Source of the DNA: Micromonosporaceae bacterium
GTDB lineage: Bacteria; Actinomycetota; Actinomycetes; Mycobacteriales; Micromonosporaceae
Direction of reading: 5' to 3'
Assembly: GCA_003543035.1 (NCBI GenBank)
Contig: DPJL01000149.1
Span: 1 to 12,098, forward strand
DNA: 12,098 nt
Part shown: in pieces, positions 6,853 to 12,098 of the stretch
Position numbering within the stretch: position 1 is the stretch's first letter
Layout: the number at the start of each line of letters is the position of its first letter
Program-made: the position numbers and the translations under genes
The notes under the pieces: generated by a model
Database searches by the model: none
What the model was told of the DNA's origin: nothing
The model's input: the letters and a program-made list of their open reading frames with translations, nothing else

Positions 6853-6861
6853 AGTCGGTCA

Positions 6862-6887
6862 GTACCCTGCGATGCGCTTAGGCACAC
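6862..6887 (-). promoter_or_regulatory. SigB/SigF-class promoter for the stress operon
   Basis: On the minus strand, GTGT (6887-6884) and GGGTAC (6867-6862) are separated by 16 bases. This matches the actinobacterial SigB consensus GNNT-N14-16-GGGTAY exactly. Transcription would start about 6-8 bases downstream, close to or at the nucleotidyltransferase start codon (6852). The last gene of the operon encodes a sigma factor of this class, so autoregulation is likely. Confidence 0.6.
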
Positions 6888-6901
6888 CTCCGCGTGGGTA
6901 G
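6876..6901 (+). promoter_or_regulatory. Possible divergent SigB-like promoter for the YbjQ-family gene
   Basis: GCTT (6876-6879) and GGGTAG (6896-6901) are 16 bases apart. They fit the SigB pattern except for the last base of the -10, which should be a pyrimidine. The elements interleave with those of the minus-strand promoter. The match is weak and may be chance. Confidence 0.3.
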
Positions 6902-6934
6902 CCCAAAGATAGAGAAGGCGGAGGGGTTGATCAC

Positions 6935-7339
6935 ATGATGGTGGTTACGACAGACCACATCCCCGGCCAAAAGGTGATCCGAGTTCTGGGCCGCGTGCTG
7001 GGTGTGACCGCACAGAGGCGCATCCCGGTTGAGGCGGGCGTGCCATGGGGCCGAGATGTCCCATCAACTCTGCTCAAGGACACGCTCAAGGCCTGGCGGC
7101 AGGACGCGGTGGACAACATGACAGAGGCGGCACACGGGCGCGGTGCGAATGCCGTACTGGGTATGCGCTTCGACCATCGCGAGGTGGGCGAATCGTGGGT
7201 GGAGATCTGCGCCTATGGCACGGCTGTGGTCCTGGCGGGCGAATCCAAACGGCGTTTACCGGTACCCGGCTGGGAGACGAGAAACATTGACTGGAAAGGA
7301 GAGGAGGATGCCGCGGAAAGCCTGGAGCGCCAAACGTGA
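6935..7339 (+). CDS. YbjQ/UPF0145 family protein
   Basis: A 134-residue soluble protein. Residues 1-104 match the YbjQ (UPF0145, putative heavy-metal-binding) fold: beta strand MVVTTDHIPGQKV, the helix and strand I-VLG-V-GVTAQRRI, a helix containing AVDNMTEAAHGRGANAVLGMRFD, and the closing strand VEICAYGTAVVLA. Family members form pentameric barrels of unclear function. Homologues usually stop near residue 105, so the acidic tail of about 30 residues (WETRNIDWKGEEDAAESLERQT) is extra. Its end overlaps a small ORF in another frame and may be a fused remnant. The ATG at 6935 follows GGAGGGG with 8 bases of spacing; the next codon is also ATG. Confidence 0.88.
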   Translation: MMVVTTDHIPGQKVIRVLGRVLGVTAQRRIPVEAGVPWGRDVPSTLLKDTLKAWRQDAVDNMTEAAHGRGANAVLGMRFDHREVGESWVEICAYGTAVVLAGESKRRLPVPGWETRNIDWKGEEDAAESLERQT

Positions 7340-7364
7340 GTTGGAGAAAGCCATTGGCCGCTAG
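7308..7364 (+). pseudogene. 18-codon ORF resembling the truncated start of an actinobacterial 'plasmid stabilization' type protein
   Basis: ATG 7308 is preceded by AAAGGAG at 6 bases, the best ribosome binding site in the window. The ORF reads MPRKAWSAKRELEKAIGR and stops at TAG 7362-7364. Its first eleven residues match the opening (MPR-x-W-S-x-KRE) that I recall for small actinobacterial proteins annotated as plasmid stabilization proteins, normally several times longer. The rest is lost, so this looks like a decayed gene whose start signals survive. It could instead be a real micropeptide or a leader. It overlaps the end of the YbjQ-family gene by 32 bases in another frame. The identification rests on memory of the family, not a search. 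Confidence 0.5.
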
Positions 7365-7373
7365 CTTCTGGCC

Positions 7374-7379
7374 TAAGAT
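7374..7379 (+). promoter_or_regulatory. -10 box for a leaderless SDR transcript
   Basis: TAAGAT matches the TANNNT -10 consensus and lies 7 bases before ATG 7387, so transcription would start at the A of the start codon. This explains why the gene has no ribosome binding site. No clear -35 is seen. Confidence 0.5.
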
Positions 7380-7386
7380 CTGACCC

Positions 7387-8148
7387 ATGGATCTGGGACT
7401 GTCAGGCCGGGTTTTCGTGGCGACCGGCGCCTCCCGCGGGCTCGGCTTCGCCACAGCTCGCTGCCTGGTCGACGAAGGAGCGCGGGTGGTCATCTCCGCT
7501 CGCGATGAGACCAGGCTGACAGCGGCGGTCAAATCGTTGGGGGGACCGGAAAAAGCGATAGGTGTCGCAGCCAGTCTTGGCGACGCGCGAACATCCGAGC
7601 GCCTCGTCTCGCGGGCCCTCGCAGAATTCGGCAGATTGGACGGCGCGCTCATCTCCGTCGGCGGCCCACCCCGCGGGACCGCCGCCGAGGTGAGCGATGA
7701 GCTGTGGCGCGAAGCCTTCGAGACGGTCTTTCTCGGCTCGGTGCGGTTGGCTCGCACGGTGGCCGGCTCGCTCGAATACGGTGGTGCGATCGCCTTCGTG
7801 CTCTCCAGCTCGGCTCGCAGCCCAGTGCCGGGTCTCGGGATCTCCAACGGGCTTCGGCCCGGGCTGGCCGGTGTGGCGAAGGACATGGCCGACGAATTCG
7901 GCCCACGGAATGTGCGAGTCGTCAGCCTGCTGCCCGGCAGGATCCTCACCGACCGCAACCTCGAGCTCTTCGCCGCCACCGGTGACGCGGCAAAAGCCCG
8001 CGCCGAAGCCGAAGCCAGCATCCCGCTGGGACGACTCGGCGACCCGGCCGAGTTCGGCCGAGTCGCCGCCTTCGTGCTTTCACCGGCCGCGAGCTACCTG
8101 ACCGGACTGTCCATTCCGGTCGATGGTGGCGCTCTGCGAACGCTCTGA
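7387..8148 (+). CDS. Short-chain dehydrogenase/reductase lacking the YxxxK motif
   Basis: A 253-residue Rossmann-fold protein. The NAD(P)-binding TGASRGLG motif is at 13-20, Arg39 (SARDE) follows the second beta strand, and the fold ends with the SDR closing pattern SYLTGLSIPVDGG. The serine region VLSSSARSP (139-146) is present. Where the catalytic YxxxK should be, the sequence is SNGLR (153-157), so Tyr is Ser and Lys is Arg. NNAG is likewise replaced by SVGG (90-93). I recall a set of actinobacterial SDRs with this SNGLRPGL motif, so it is probably a fixed subfamily trait. Ordinary SDR ketoreductase chemistry is therefore doubtful, and the substrate is unknown. Its stop codon lies one base from the end of the convergent gene. 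Confidence 0.88.
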   Translation: MDLGLSGRVFVATGASRGLGFATARCLVDEGARVVISARDETRLTAAVKSLGGPEKAIGVAASLGDARTSERLVSRALAEFGRLDGALISVGGPPRGTAAEVSDELWREAFETVFLGSVRLARTVAGSLEYGGAIAFVLSSSARSPVPGLGISNGLRPGLAGVAKDMADEFGPRNVRVVSLLPGRILTDRNLELFAATGDAAKARAEAEASIPLGRLGDPAEFGRVAAFVLSPAASYLTGLSIPVDGGALRTL

Positions 8149-8163
8149 ACTATTTGCAGAGCG
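8141..8163. terminator. Hairpin across the convergent gene ends
   Basis: CGCTCTG (8141-8147) and CAGAGCG (8157-8163) form a 7-bp stem with a 9-base loop. The structure covers both stop codons of the convergent SDR and secreted-protein genes. No U run follows on either strand, so a terminator role is plausible but weak. Confidence 0.35.
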
Positions 8164-8617
8164 CCTTGACCTTTTCCGCCTGCGACTTGTCCAATCCGTT
8201 CACCACGGTTTGCACCTTCGCCGGGTCGGTGCCGGCGGCGTCGAGGTCGGCCTGCAGCTTCTTCACCGAGGTCAGCTCGGCATCCAGGGCCGCCTTGACC
8301 TCTGGATCGCCGGCCTCTGCGGTGAGGGCGGAGAGTTTTACCTGGTACCCGGAAATAATGGTCTTGAGCTCGCCAAAGGCGGACAGGGCCTTGACCGGGT
8401 CGGACTGGCCGGCCTTCAGATCCGCCAGCACGGGAGTCAGTTTGGTTTCGGTCTCGGCCGACAGCGTGTTGTAGGCCGCGCATGTGGTCTTCTTGTCCGC
8501 AAGCGTCACCTTGCTCGGCGAGGGACTCGCGCCGGGCTCGTCCTGCGGCACGTCAGCGCAGGCGGCGGTGGCGAAGAGCGCCAGGCCGAGGGTGGCCACG
8601 GCGATAATGCGTCGCAT
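8150..8617 (-). CDS. Secreted or lipid-anchored protein of unknown function
   Basis: A 155-residue exported protein. Residues 1-20 form a signal peptide: MRR, a hydrophobic core, then TAAC with Cys20. This resembles a lipobox but has Thr rather than Leu at -3, so lipidation is likely but not sure. A Pro/Ser linker (PGASPSPS) follows, then a helical, Lys/Ala-rich domain from about 40 to the end. Cys46 and Cys154 bracket the domain and may form a disulphide. I do not recognise a family. I chose ATG 8617, which has AGGTGA 8 bases upstream. The in-frame GTG at 8629 has no ribosome binding site and would place four residues before the Arg pair. It lies 87 bases downstream of the ABC transporter gene on the same strand. 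Confidence 0.78.
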   Translation of the reverse strand: MRRIIAVATLGLALFATAACADVPQDEPGASPSPSKVTLADKKTTCAAYNTLSAETETKLTPVLADLKAGQSDPVKALSAFGELKTIISGYQVKLSALTAEAGDPEVKAALDAELTSVKKLQADLDAAGTDPAKVQTVVNGLDKSQAEKVKALCK

Positions 8618-8704
8618 ATGAGGGATCACCTAGGCAGCGTACGCACCACTTGCGAGACAGCGCCCGTCGGGCGAGCGTCAGGAAGAGGACACCGGATCGG
8701 CACT

Positions 8705-10657
8705 TCAATCGTCGTCGGCGTCGAATCTTCCGGATGACACAATCACGGGCTCCAGCGACGAGACCGGCCTTGGTGAATCGGCGATGGCGAACTGCGTCTT
8801 GTAGAGGTCGGCGTAGAGCCCACCCTCGATCAGGAGCTGCTCATGGGTACCACGCTGGACGATGGTGCCGCCGTCGAGGACCAGGATCTGATCGGCCTCG
8901 CGGACTGTCGAGAGCCGGTGCGCGATCACCAACGCCGTCCGCCCCACCAGAGCGGAAGCGAGCGCCTCCTGCACGGCCGCCTCGCTCTCCGAGTCGAGGT
9001 GGGCGGTCGCCTCGTCCAGGATGACGATGGACGGAGCCTTGAGCAGCAACCGGGCGATGGCGATGCGCTGCTTCTCCCCGCCGGAGAAGCGATAGCCGCG
9101 CTCACCCACCACGGTGTCCAGACCGTCGGGCAGCGCCCGCACGACCGGCTCCACCTGAGCCGAGCGCAGCGCCTCCCACAGCTCGTCGTCGGTGGCCTCG
9201 GGCTTGGCGTACCTCAGGTTCTCCGCGATCGTCTCGTGGAACAGATGCGCATCCTGAGTCACCACACCGATGGTGTCCCGAAGCGATTGCAGGGTCGCCT
9301 CGCGCACATCGATCCCCCCGACCAGAACGGCGCCATCGCTGACGTCGTAGACGCGGCTGACAAGCATCGAAGTCGTTGACTTCCCTGCGCCCGAGGATCC
9401 GACCAGGGCCACCAGTTGCCCCGGCTCCACCGTGAACGAAACTCCACGCAGCACTGGCTCACTGGCCGTCCGCTCAAGCGTGGCCACATCTTCCAGCGAG
9501 GCGAGCGATATCTCCGCGGCCGTGGGGTACCTGAACTCCACGGCCCGGAATTCCACAGTGGACGCACCCTTCGGGATGGTGACCGCACCCGGCTTCTCGG
9601 CGATCCCCGGCGGCAGGTCGAGCACCTCGAACACTCGGTCGAAGGAGACCAGCGCGCCCATTACGTCAATGCGCACATTGGACAGTGCGGTGATCGGGCC
9701 GTAGAGGCTGGTCAGCAACATTGCCAAGGCGACGACGTCACCGGCGTCGAGCTGGCCGTTCACCGCATACCACCCGCCGAGGCCGTAGACGAGCGCCTGC
9801 GCCAGCGATGCCACAAGCATCATCGCCATGAAGAAGGTGCGCGAATACATGGCCGACTGAACGCCGATATCGCGAACCCGCGCCGCCCTGGTGGAGAAGC
9901 GCTCCGACTCGGTCTCCGGGCGGCCGAAGAGTTTCACCAACAGCGCACCGGCCACCCCGAAGCGCTCGGTCATGGTGGCATTCATCTTCGCGTCGAGGTC
10001 GTAGGACTCCCTGGTGATGGCGGCCAGCTTGTGGCCGACCCTTCGGGCCGGAAGAATGAACAGTGGCAACAAAACCAACGAGATCAGCGTGATCTGCCAG
10101 GAGAGCGTGAGCATCACCGCGGCGGTGAGGACCAGCCGGATGATGTTGCTGACCACACCGGACAGGGTGGACGTGAACGCGCGCTGAGCACCCATCACGT
10201 CGTTGTTGAGCCTGCTGACCAAAGCGCCGGTCTGCGCCCTGGTGAAGAACTGAACCGGCTGCTGCTGCACGTGGTCGTAGACCTTGGTGCGCAGATCGAA
10301 GATTAGACCTTCACCGATGCGCGCGGAAAACCACCGCTCTGCCAACGACAACAGGGCTCCGACCACCGCCAGCCCGGCAATGATCCCAGCGAGGCGGATG
10401 ACATCGCGGCCCGCCTCGGGCCCGCCCTTGATGATGGTGTTGACCACCTGACCGGCCAGCACCGGGGTGATGACACCGGCGACCGCGGCGATGACAATGA
10501 CCACCAGGAAGACGGCGATCTCACGTTTATATGGCTTGGCGAAGGCGAGGATTCGTTTGGCGGTGACTTTGCCGATCTTTCGCTTGTCGACGCTCTGCCC
10601 ACGGCGCATGGAACGCATCAACATTTCCATACCGCCGCCAGGACCTGGATAACTCAC
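8705..10657 (-). CDS. ABC exporter half-transporter (fused permease and ATPase)
   Basis: A 650-residue type IV ABC exporter subunit. Six membrane helices lie in residues 44-330, and the nucleotide-binding domain runs from about 368. It has Walker A GSSGAGKST (420-428), Q-loop Gln468 (VTQD), signature FSGGE (524-528), Walker B IVILDE (545-549 core, Glu549) and H-loop His580. All catalytic residues are intact. It would act as a homodimer or pair with another half-transporter. The substrate, probably a drug or lipid, cannot be read. A segment of about 25 residues (378-402) between the A-loop Tyr377 and the Walker A strand is longer than in most exporters. GTG 10657 is the likely start, consistent with a MSYPGPGGG type N-terminus; ATG 10630 is the alternative. 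The crotonase gene ends 39 bases upstream. Confidence 0.93.
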   Translation of the reverse strand: MSYPGPGGGMEMLMRSMRRGQSVDKRKIGKVTAKRILAFAKPYKREIAVFLVVIVIAAVAGVITPVLAGQVVNTIIKGGPEAGRDVIRLAGIIAGLAVVGALLSLAERWFSARIGEGLIFDLRTKVYDHVQQQPVQFFTRAQTGALVSRLNNDVMGAQRAFTSTLSGVVSNIIRLVLTAAVMLTLSWQITLISLVLLPLFILPARRVGHKLAAITRESYDLDAKMNATMTERFGVAGALLVKLFGRPETESERFSTRAARVRDIGVQSAMYSRTFFMAMMLVASLAQALVYGLGGWYAVNGQLDAGDVVALAMLLTSLYGPITALSNVRIDVMGALVSFDRVFEVLDLPPGIAEKPGAVTIPKGASTVEFRAVEFRYPTAAEISLASLEDVATLERTASEPVLRGVSFTVEPGQLVALVGSSGAGKSTTSMLVSRVYDVSDGAVLVGGIDVREATLQSLRDTIGVVTQDAHLFHETIAENLRYAKPEATDDELWEALRSAQVEPVVRALPDGLDTVVGERGYRFSGGEKQRIAIARLLLKAPSIVILDEATAHLDSESEAAVQEALASALVGRTALVIAHRLSTVREADQILVLDGGTIVQRGTHEQLLIEGGLYADLYKTQFAIADSPRPVSSLEPVIVSSGRFDADDD

Positions 10658-10663
10658 ATGCCC

Positions 10664-10669
10664 AACCTA
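10664..10669 (-). promoter_or_regulatory. Candidate -10 box for a leaderless ABC transporter transcript
   Basis: On the minus strand, TAGGTT lies 6 bases before GTG 10657 and fits TANNNT. There is no good ribosome binding site, so a leaderless start is possible. No convincing -35 is seen, and the gene may also be cotranscribed from upstream. Confidence 0.35.
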
Positions 10670-10696
10670 GCTCGAGGGTCGGACAGGAAGGCTCGG

Positions 10697-11476
10697 TTAT
10701 TCGCCTATCCCGGCTAGATCGCGGATGCGGCGGGTCTGCGCCTCGCGCTCCAACCGTTCCTGCTCGGCGCCCGAACGCTCGCCCGCCCCGAGCAGCAGGC
10801 CCTTGATCTCGACGATCGCGTCCCGGTTGCCCGCGATCAGGGCCGCGGTCAGGTCGCTCGCGGCATCGTCCAGATCAGCACGGGGAACCACCAGGTTCAC
10901 CAGACCGATCCGTTCAGCCTCCGCGGCGCCAACGCGGCGGCCGGTCGCGCAAAGCTCGAGTGCCCTGGCGTAGCCCACCAGCTCGACCAGGCGTTTGGTG
11001 CCGGTCAGATCCGGTACCAAACCGAGCTGCACCTCGGCCATGGCGAACGAAACGTCCTCGGCGGCGACGCGCAGATCACAAGCGAGGGCGAGCTGAAAGC
11101 CCGCTCCAATCGCGTGGCCCTGGACCGCGGCGATGGTTATCAAATCCGGGCGGCGCAGCCAGGAGAATCCAGATTGATAGATGGCGATCCGCTCGGCGGA
11201 CTCCTCAGGAGTCAATGCGGCGATCGCGGCCAACTCGGCACCCGCCACGGACCGGTCCAGACCAGCCGAGAACGAAGAGCCTTCGCCCTTGACCAGAACG
11301 ATCCGGATTTCGCCTGTCAACTGACGCGCAAACTCGCTCAATGCGAGCCACATCTGCGGAGTCTGCGCATTGCGCGCTTCGGGCCGGTCCAATGTCACCG
11401 TCGCAACTGGACCGTCGATTGATACACGGAAGCCGGTCGTGGTCATCCCCGGCCGGCTTCCAAGCTGTTCTGCCAT
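10697..11476 (-). CDS. Enoyl-CoA hydratase/isomerase (crotonase) family protein
   Basis: A 259-residue crotonase-fold protein. It shows the N-terminal strand pair VATVTLDRPEARNA, the first oxyanion-hole segment SSFSAGLDR (67-75), the second AVQGHAIGAGFQLALACDL (117-135), and AMAEVQLGLVPDLTGTKRL (145-163). Compared with rat enoyl-CoA hydratase, the position of Glu164 is kept (Glu148), but that of Glu144 is Gln128; the spacing of 20 residues is the same. Loss of one catalytic Glu argues against a plain hydratase and allows isomerase or other CoA-thioester chemistry. ATG 11476 is used here; ATG 11446 (MTTTGFRVSIDG) is an alternative, and neither has an ideal ribosome binding site. The gene follows the small helix-turn-helix gene after a strong hairpin. 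Confidence 0.88.
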   Translation of the reverse strand: MAEQLGSRPGMTTTGFRVSIDGPVATVTLDRPEARNAQTPQMWLALSEFARQLTGEIRIVLVKGEGSSFSAGLDRSVAGAELAAIAALTPEESAERIAIYQSGFSWLRRPDLITIAAVQGHAIGAGFQLALACDLRVAAEDVSFAMAEVQLGLVPDLTGTKRLVELVGYARALELCATGRRVGAAEAERIGLVNLVVPRADLDDAASDLTAALIAGNRDAIVEIKGLLLGAGERSGAEQERLEREAQTRRIRDLAGIGE

Positions 11477-11505
11477 TTCCGGCCGACCCGCTCCCGGAGG
11501 CGACC

Positions 11506-11532
11506 GCTGGCGACAGCACTGCTATCGCCAGC
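11506..11532 (-). terminator. Hairpin terminator after the helix-turn-helix gene
   Basis: GCTGGCGA (11506-11513) pairs with TCGCCAGC (11525-11532) in an 8-bp stem. After one mismatch the loop adds three more pairs (AGC with GCT). It begins 8 bases past the stop of the helix-turn-helix gene. No U run follows, as is common in actinobacteria. It separates that gene from the crotonase gene. Confidence 0.55.
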
Positions 11533-11540
11533 CGGCAGAA

Positions 11541-11768
11541 TCATGCCTTTTTGCGCCGACGGGCGCCGCCGCGCTGGCGAAGCTGGACACCCGACTCGGT
11601 CAGCACTCGGTGGATGAATCCATACGAGCGGCCGGTCGAAGCGGCCAGCGCGCGGATGCTCTCGCCGCCTGTGTAACGCTTCACAAGGTCTTTGGCGAGC
11701 GCCTGACGTTCGGTCCCGACGATCCGGCGACCTTTCTCCGTCGTGCTAGCTGTGCCGGTGGCTGCCAT
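11541..11768 (-). CDS. Small basic helix-turn-helix DNA-binding protein
   Basis: A 75-residue protein with a helix-turn-helix at about 37-60: IRALAASTGRSYGFIHRVLTESGV, in which A-STGRS is the turn and SYGFIHRVL the recognition helix. It ends in an Arg/Lys/Gly-rich tail (RQRGGARRRKKA) that probably adds non-specific DNA contacts. Very similar proteins of this size are widespread in actinobacteria as helix-turn-helix domain proteins of unknown target. The start ATG 11768 has GAGGGA about 6 bases upstream. An inverted repeat about 35 bases upstream may be a control site, possibly for itself. Confidence 0.88.
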   Translation of the reverse strand: MAATGTASTTEKGRRIVGTERQALAKDLVKRYTGGESIRALAASTGRSYGFIHRVLTESGVQLRQRGGARRRKKA

Positions 11769-11804
11769 GTGATTCCCTCACGTCCTAGTGACGATACGGA
11801 CTTT

Positions 11805-11826
11805 GCGGTCTCATCTATTAGACCGC
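11805..11826. repeat. Inverted repeat upstream of the helix-turn-helix gene
   Basis: GCGGTCT (11805-11811) and AGACCGC (11820-11826) are perfect 7-bp arms around an 8-base centre. A smaller palindrome, TCTATTAGA (11814-11822), overlaps the right arm. It lies between the divergent helix-turn-helix and membrane-protein genes, where a regulator site is expected; it could instead be a hairpin. Confidence 0.5.
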
Positions 11827-11882
11827 CTCGGACGATCATGCGCTAGATATCAATTTCATGCCAACCGACACGCGCGCTCCTG

Positions 11883-11894
11883 TCGGGTACCCGA
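11883..11894. repeat. Perfect 12-bp palindrome abutting a -10 box
   Basis: TCGGGTACCCGA reads the same on both strands and directly precedes the TAGCGT -10 box of the membrane-protein gene. The position suits a repressor operator. Confidence 0.45.
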
Positions 11895-11900
11895 TAGCGT
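11895..11900 (+). promoter_or_regulatory. -10 box for the membrane-protein gene
   Basis: TAGCGT matches TANNNT and lies 8 bases before GTG 11909. There is no ribosome binding site, so the transcript is probably leaderless. The -35 region is not recognisable. Confidence 0.5.
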
Positions 11901-11908
11901 GGTGCGCC

Positions 11909-12098
11909 GTGAGGACACGCGAGCAAAAGGATCTGGCCGGCTGGCTGCTGCTGGTCCTCGTGGGCATGTTCGTCACCTGGCTGGCGGTGCGAAGCGGCGC
12001 AAGACTTGGCACAGCGAGCGCACCTTTCCTAGGCCGATTCCGGTTCGAAATCTCGCCGCTCTCACTCGTCGCACCGATCGTCGCGGTCGTCGTGCTCG
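11909..12098 (+). CDS. Membrane protein, 5' part only (runs off the window)
   Basis: An open frame of 63 codons with no stop before the right edge. It starts GTG (MRTREQKDLAGW) and then has a hydrophobic segment at about 11-27, a short loop with Arg/Gly, the phrase APFLGRFRFEISPLS at about 40-54, and the start of a second hydrophobic segment (LVAPIVAVVVL). This pattern suggests a multi-pass membrane protein of the actinobacterial hypothetical type. The family cannot be named from this portion. The start is supported by the -10 box 8 bases upstream. Confidence 0.7.
   Translation, partial: MRTREQKDLAGWLLLVLVGMFVTWLAVRSGARLGTASAPFLGRFRFEISPLSLVAPIVAVVVL

Noticed and set aside
7086..8021. 311-codon open frame on the minus strand opposite the SDR and YbjQ-family genes
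   Set aside because: Composition is Arg/Ser/Pro-rich as in antisense shadows of high-GC genes, and it lies opposite two clear coding regions.
8661..8673. CGCCC-GTC-GGGCG as a terminator after the ABC transporter gene
   Set aside because: The stem is only 5 bp with a 3-base loop and no U run; such hairpins are common by chance at this GC content.
9416..10306. 296-codon open frame on the plus strand inside the ABC transporter gene
   Set aside because: The opposite strand encodes intact ABC transporter motifs; the plus-strand product is low-complexity and has no recognisable domain or start signal.

Overview
The window is chromosomal DNA of a high-GC actinobacterium (Actinomycetota). The signs are the strong G/C bias at third codon positions, frequent GTG starts, GTGA/ATGA stop-start overlaps, several genes that look leaderless, and family content such as an ANTAR/PP2C phosphatase, a SigB/SigF-type sigma factor and a small basic helix-turn-helix protein. 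I cannot name a genus. No rRNA, tRNA, CRISPR array, transposase or integrase was seen.

Layout. (1) 20-2156 (+): a tightly coupled three-gene cassette. It encodes a TIGR04222-type membrane protein whose only two cysteines lie in its last nine residues (Gly/Cys tail), a DUF692/MNIO family iron enzyme, and a small partner protein. A strong bidirectional hairpin (2177-2200) closes it. (2) 6852 down to 2215 (-): a general-stress style operon of nucleotidyltransferase, BON protein, metallophosphoesterase, ANTAR/GAF/PAS/PP2C phosphatase and SigB-like sigma factor. The first four genes overlap at every junction. A good match to a SigB/SigF-class promoter lies directly before the first gene, and an internal promoter with an inverted repeat lies before the sigma gene. 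(3) 6935-7364 (+): a YbjQ/UPF0145 protein, divergent from the stress operon, followed by an 18-codon ORF that looks like the stump of a longer gene. (4) 7387-8148 (+): a short-chain dehydrogenase lacking the YxxxK motif, converging with a secreted Cys protein or lipoprotein (8617-8150, -). (5) 11768 down to 8705 (-): a small helix-turn-helix protein, a crotonase-fold enzyme and an ABC exporter half-transporter. (6) 11909 to the right edge (+): the start of a membrane protein.

How the parts may work together. Cassette 1 resembles a RiPP-like system: an MNIO enzyme and its partner modify the cysteines of a companion protein, which here is membrane-anchored. The final hydrophobic segment ends in a signal-peptidase-like AxA site, so the Gly/Cys tail might be displayed or released outside the cell. 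Region 2 reads as a self-amplifying stress module: the phosphatase feeds a partner switch that frees the sigma factor, and that sigma factor or a close relative may transcribe the operon. No anti-sigma factor or antagonist is in the window, so they must be encoded elsewhere. The remaining genes look like ordinary core-accessory metabolism, with two enzymes carrying notable active-site substitutions.
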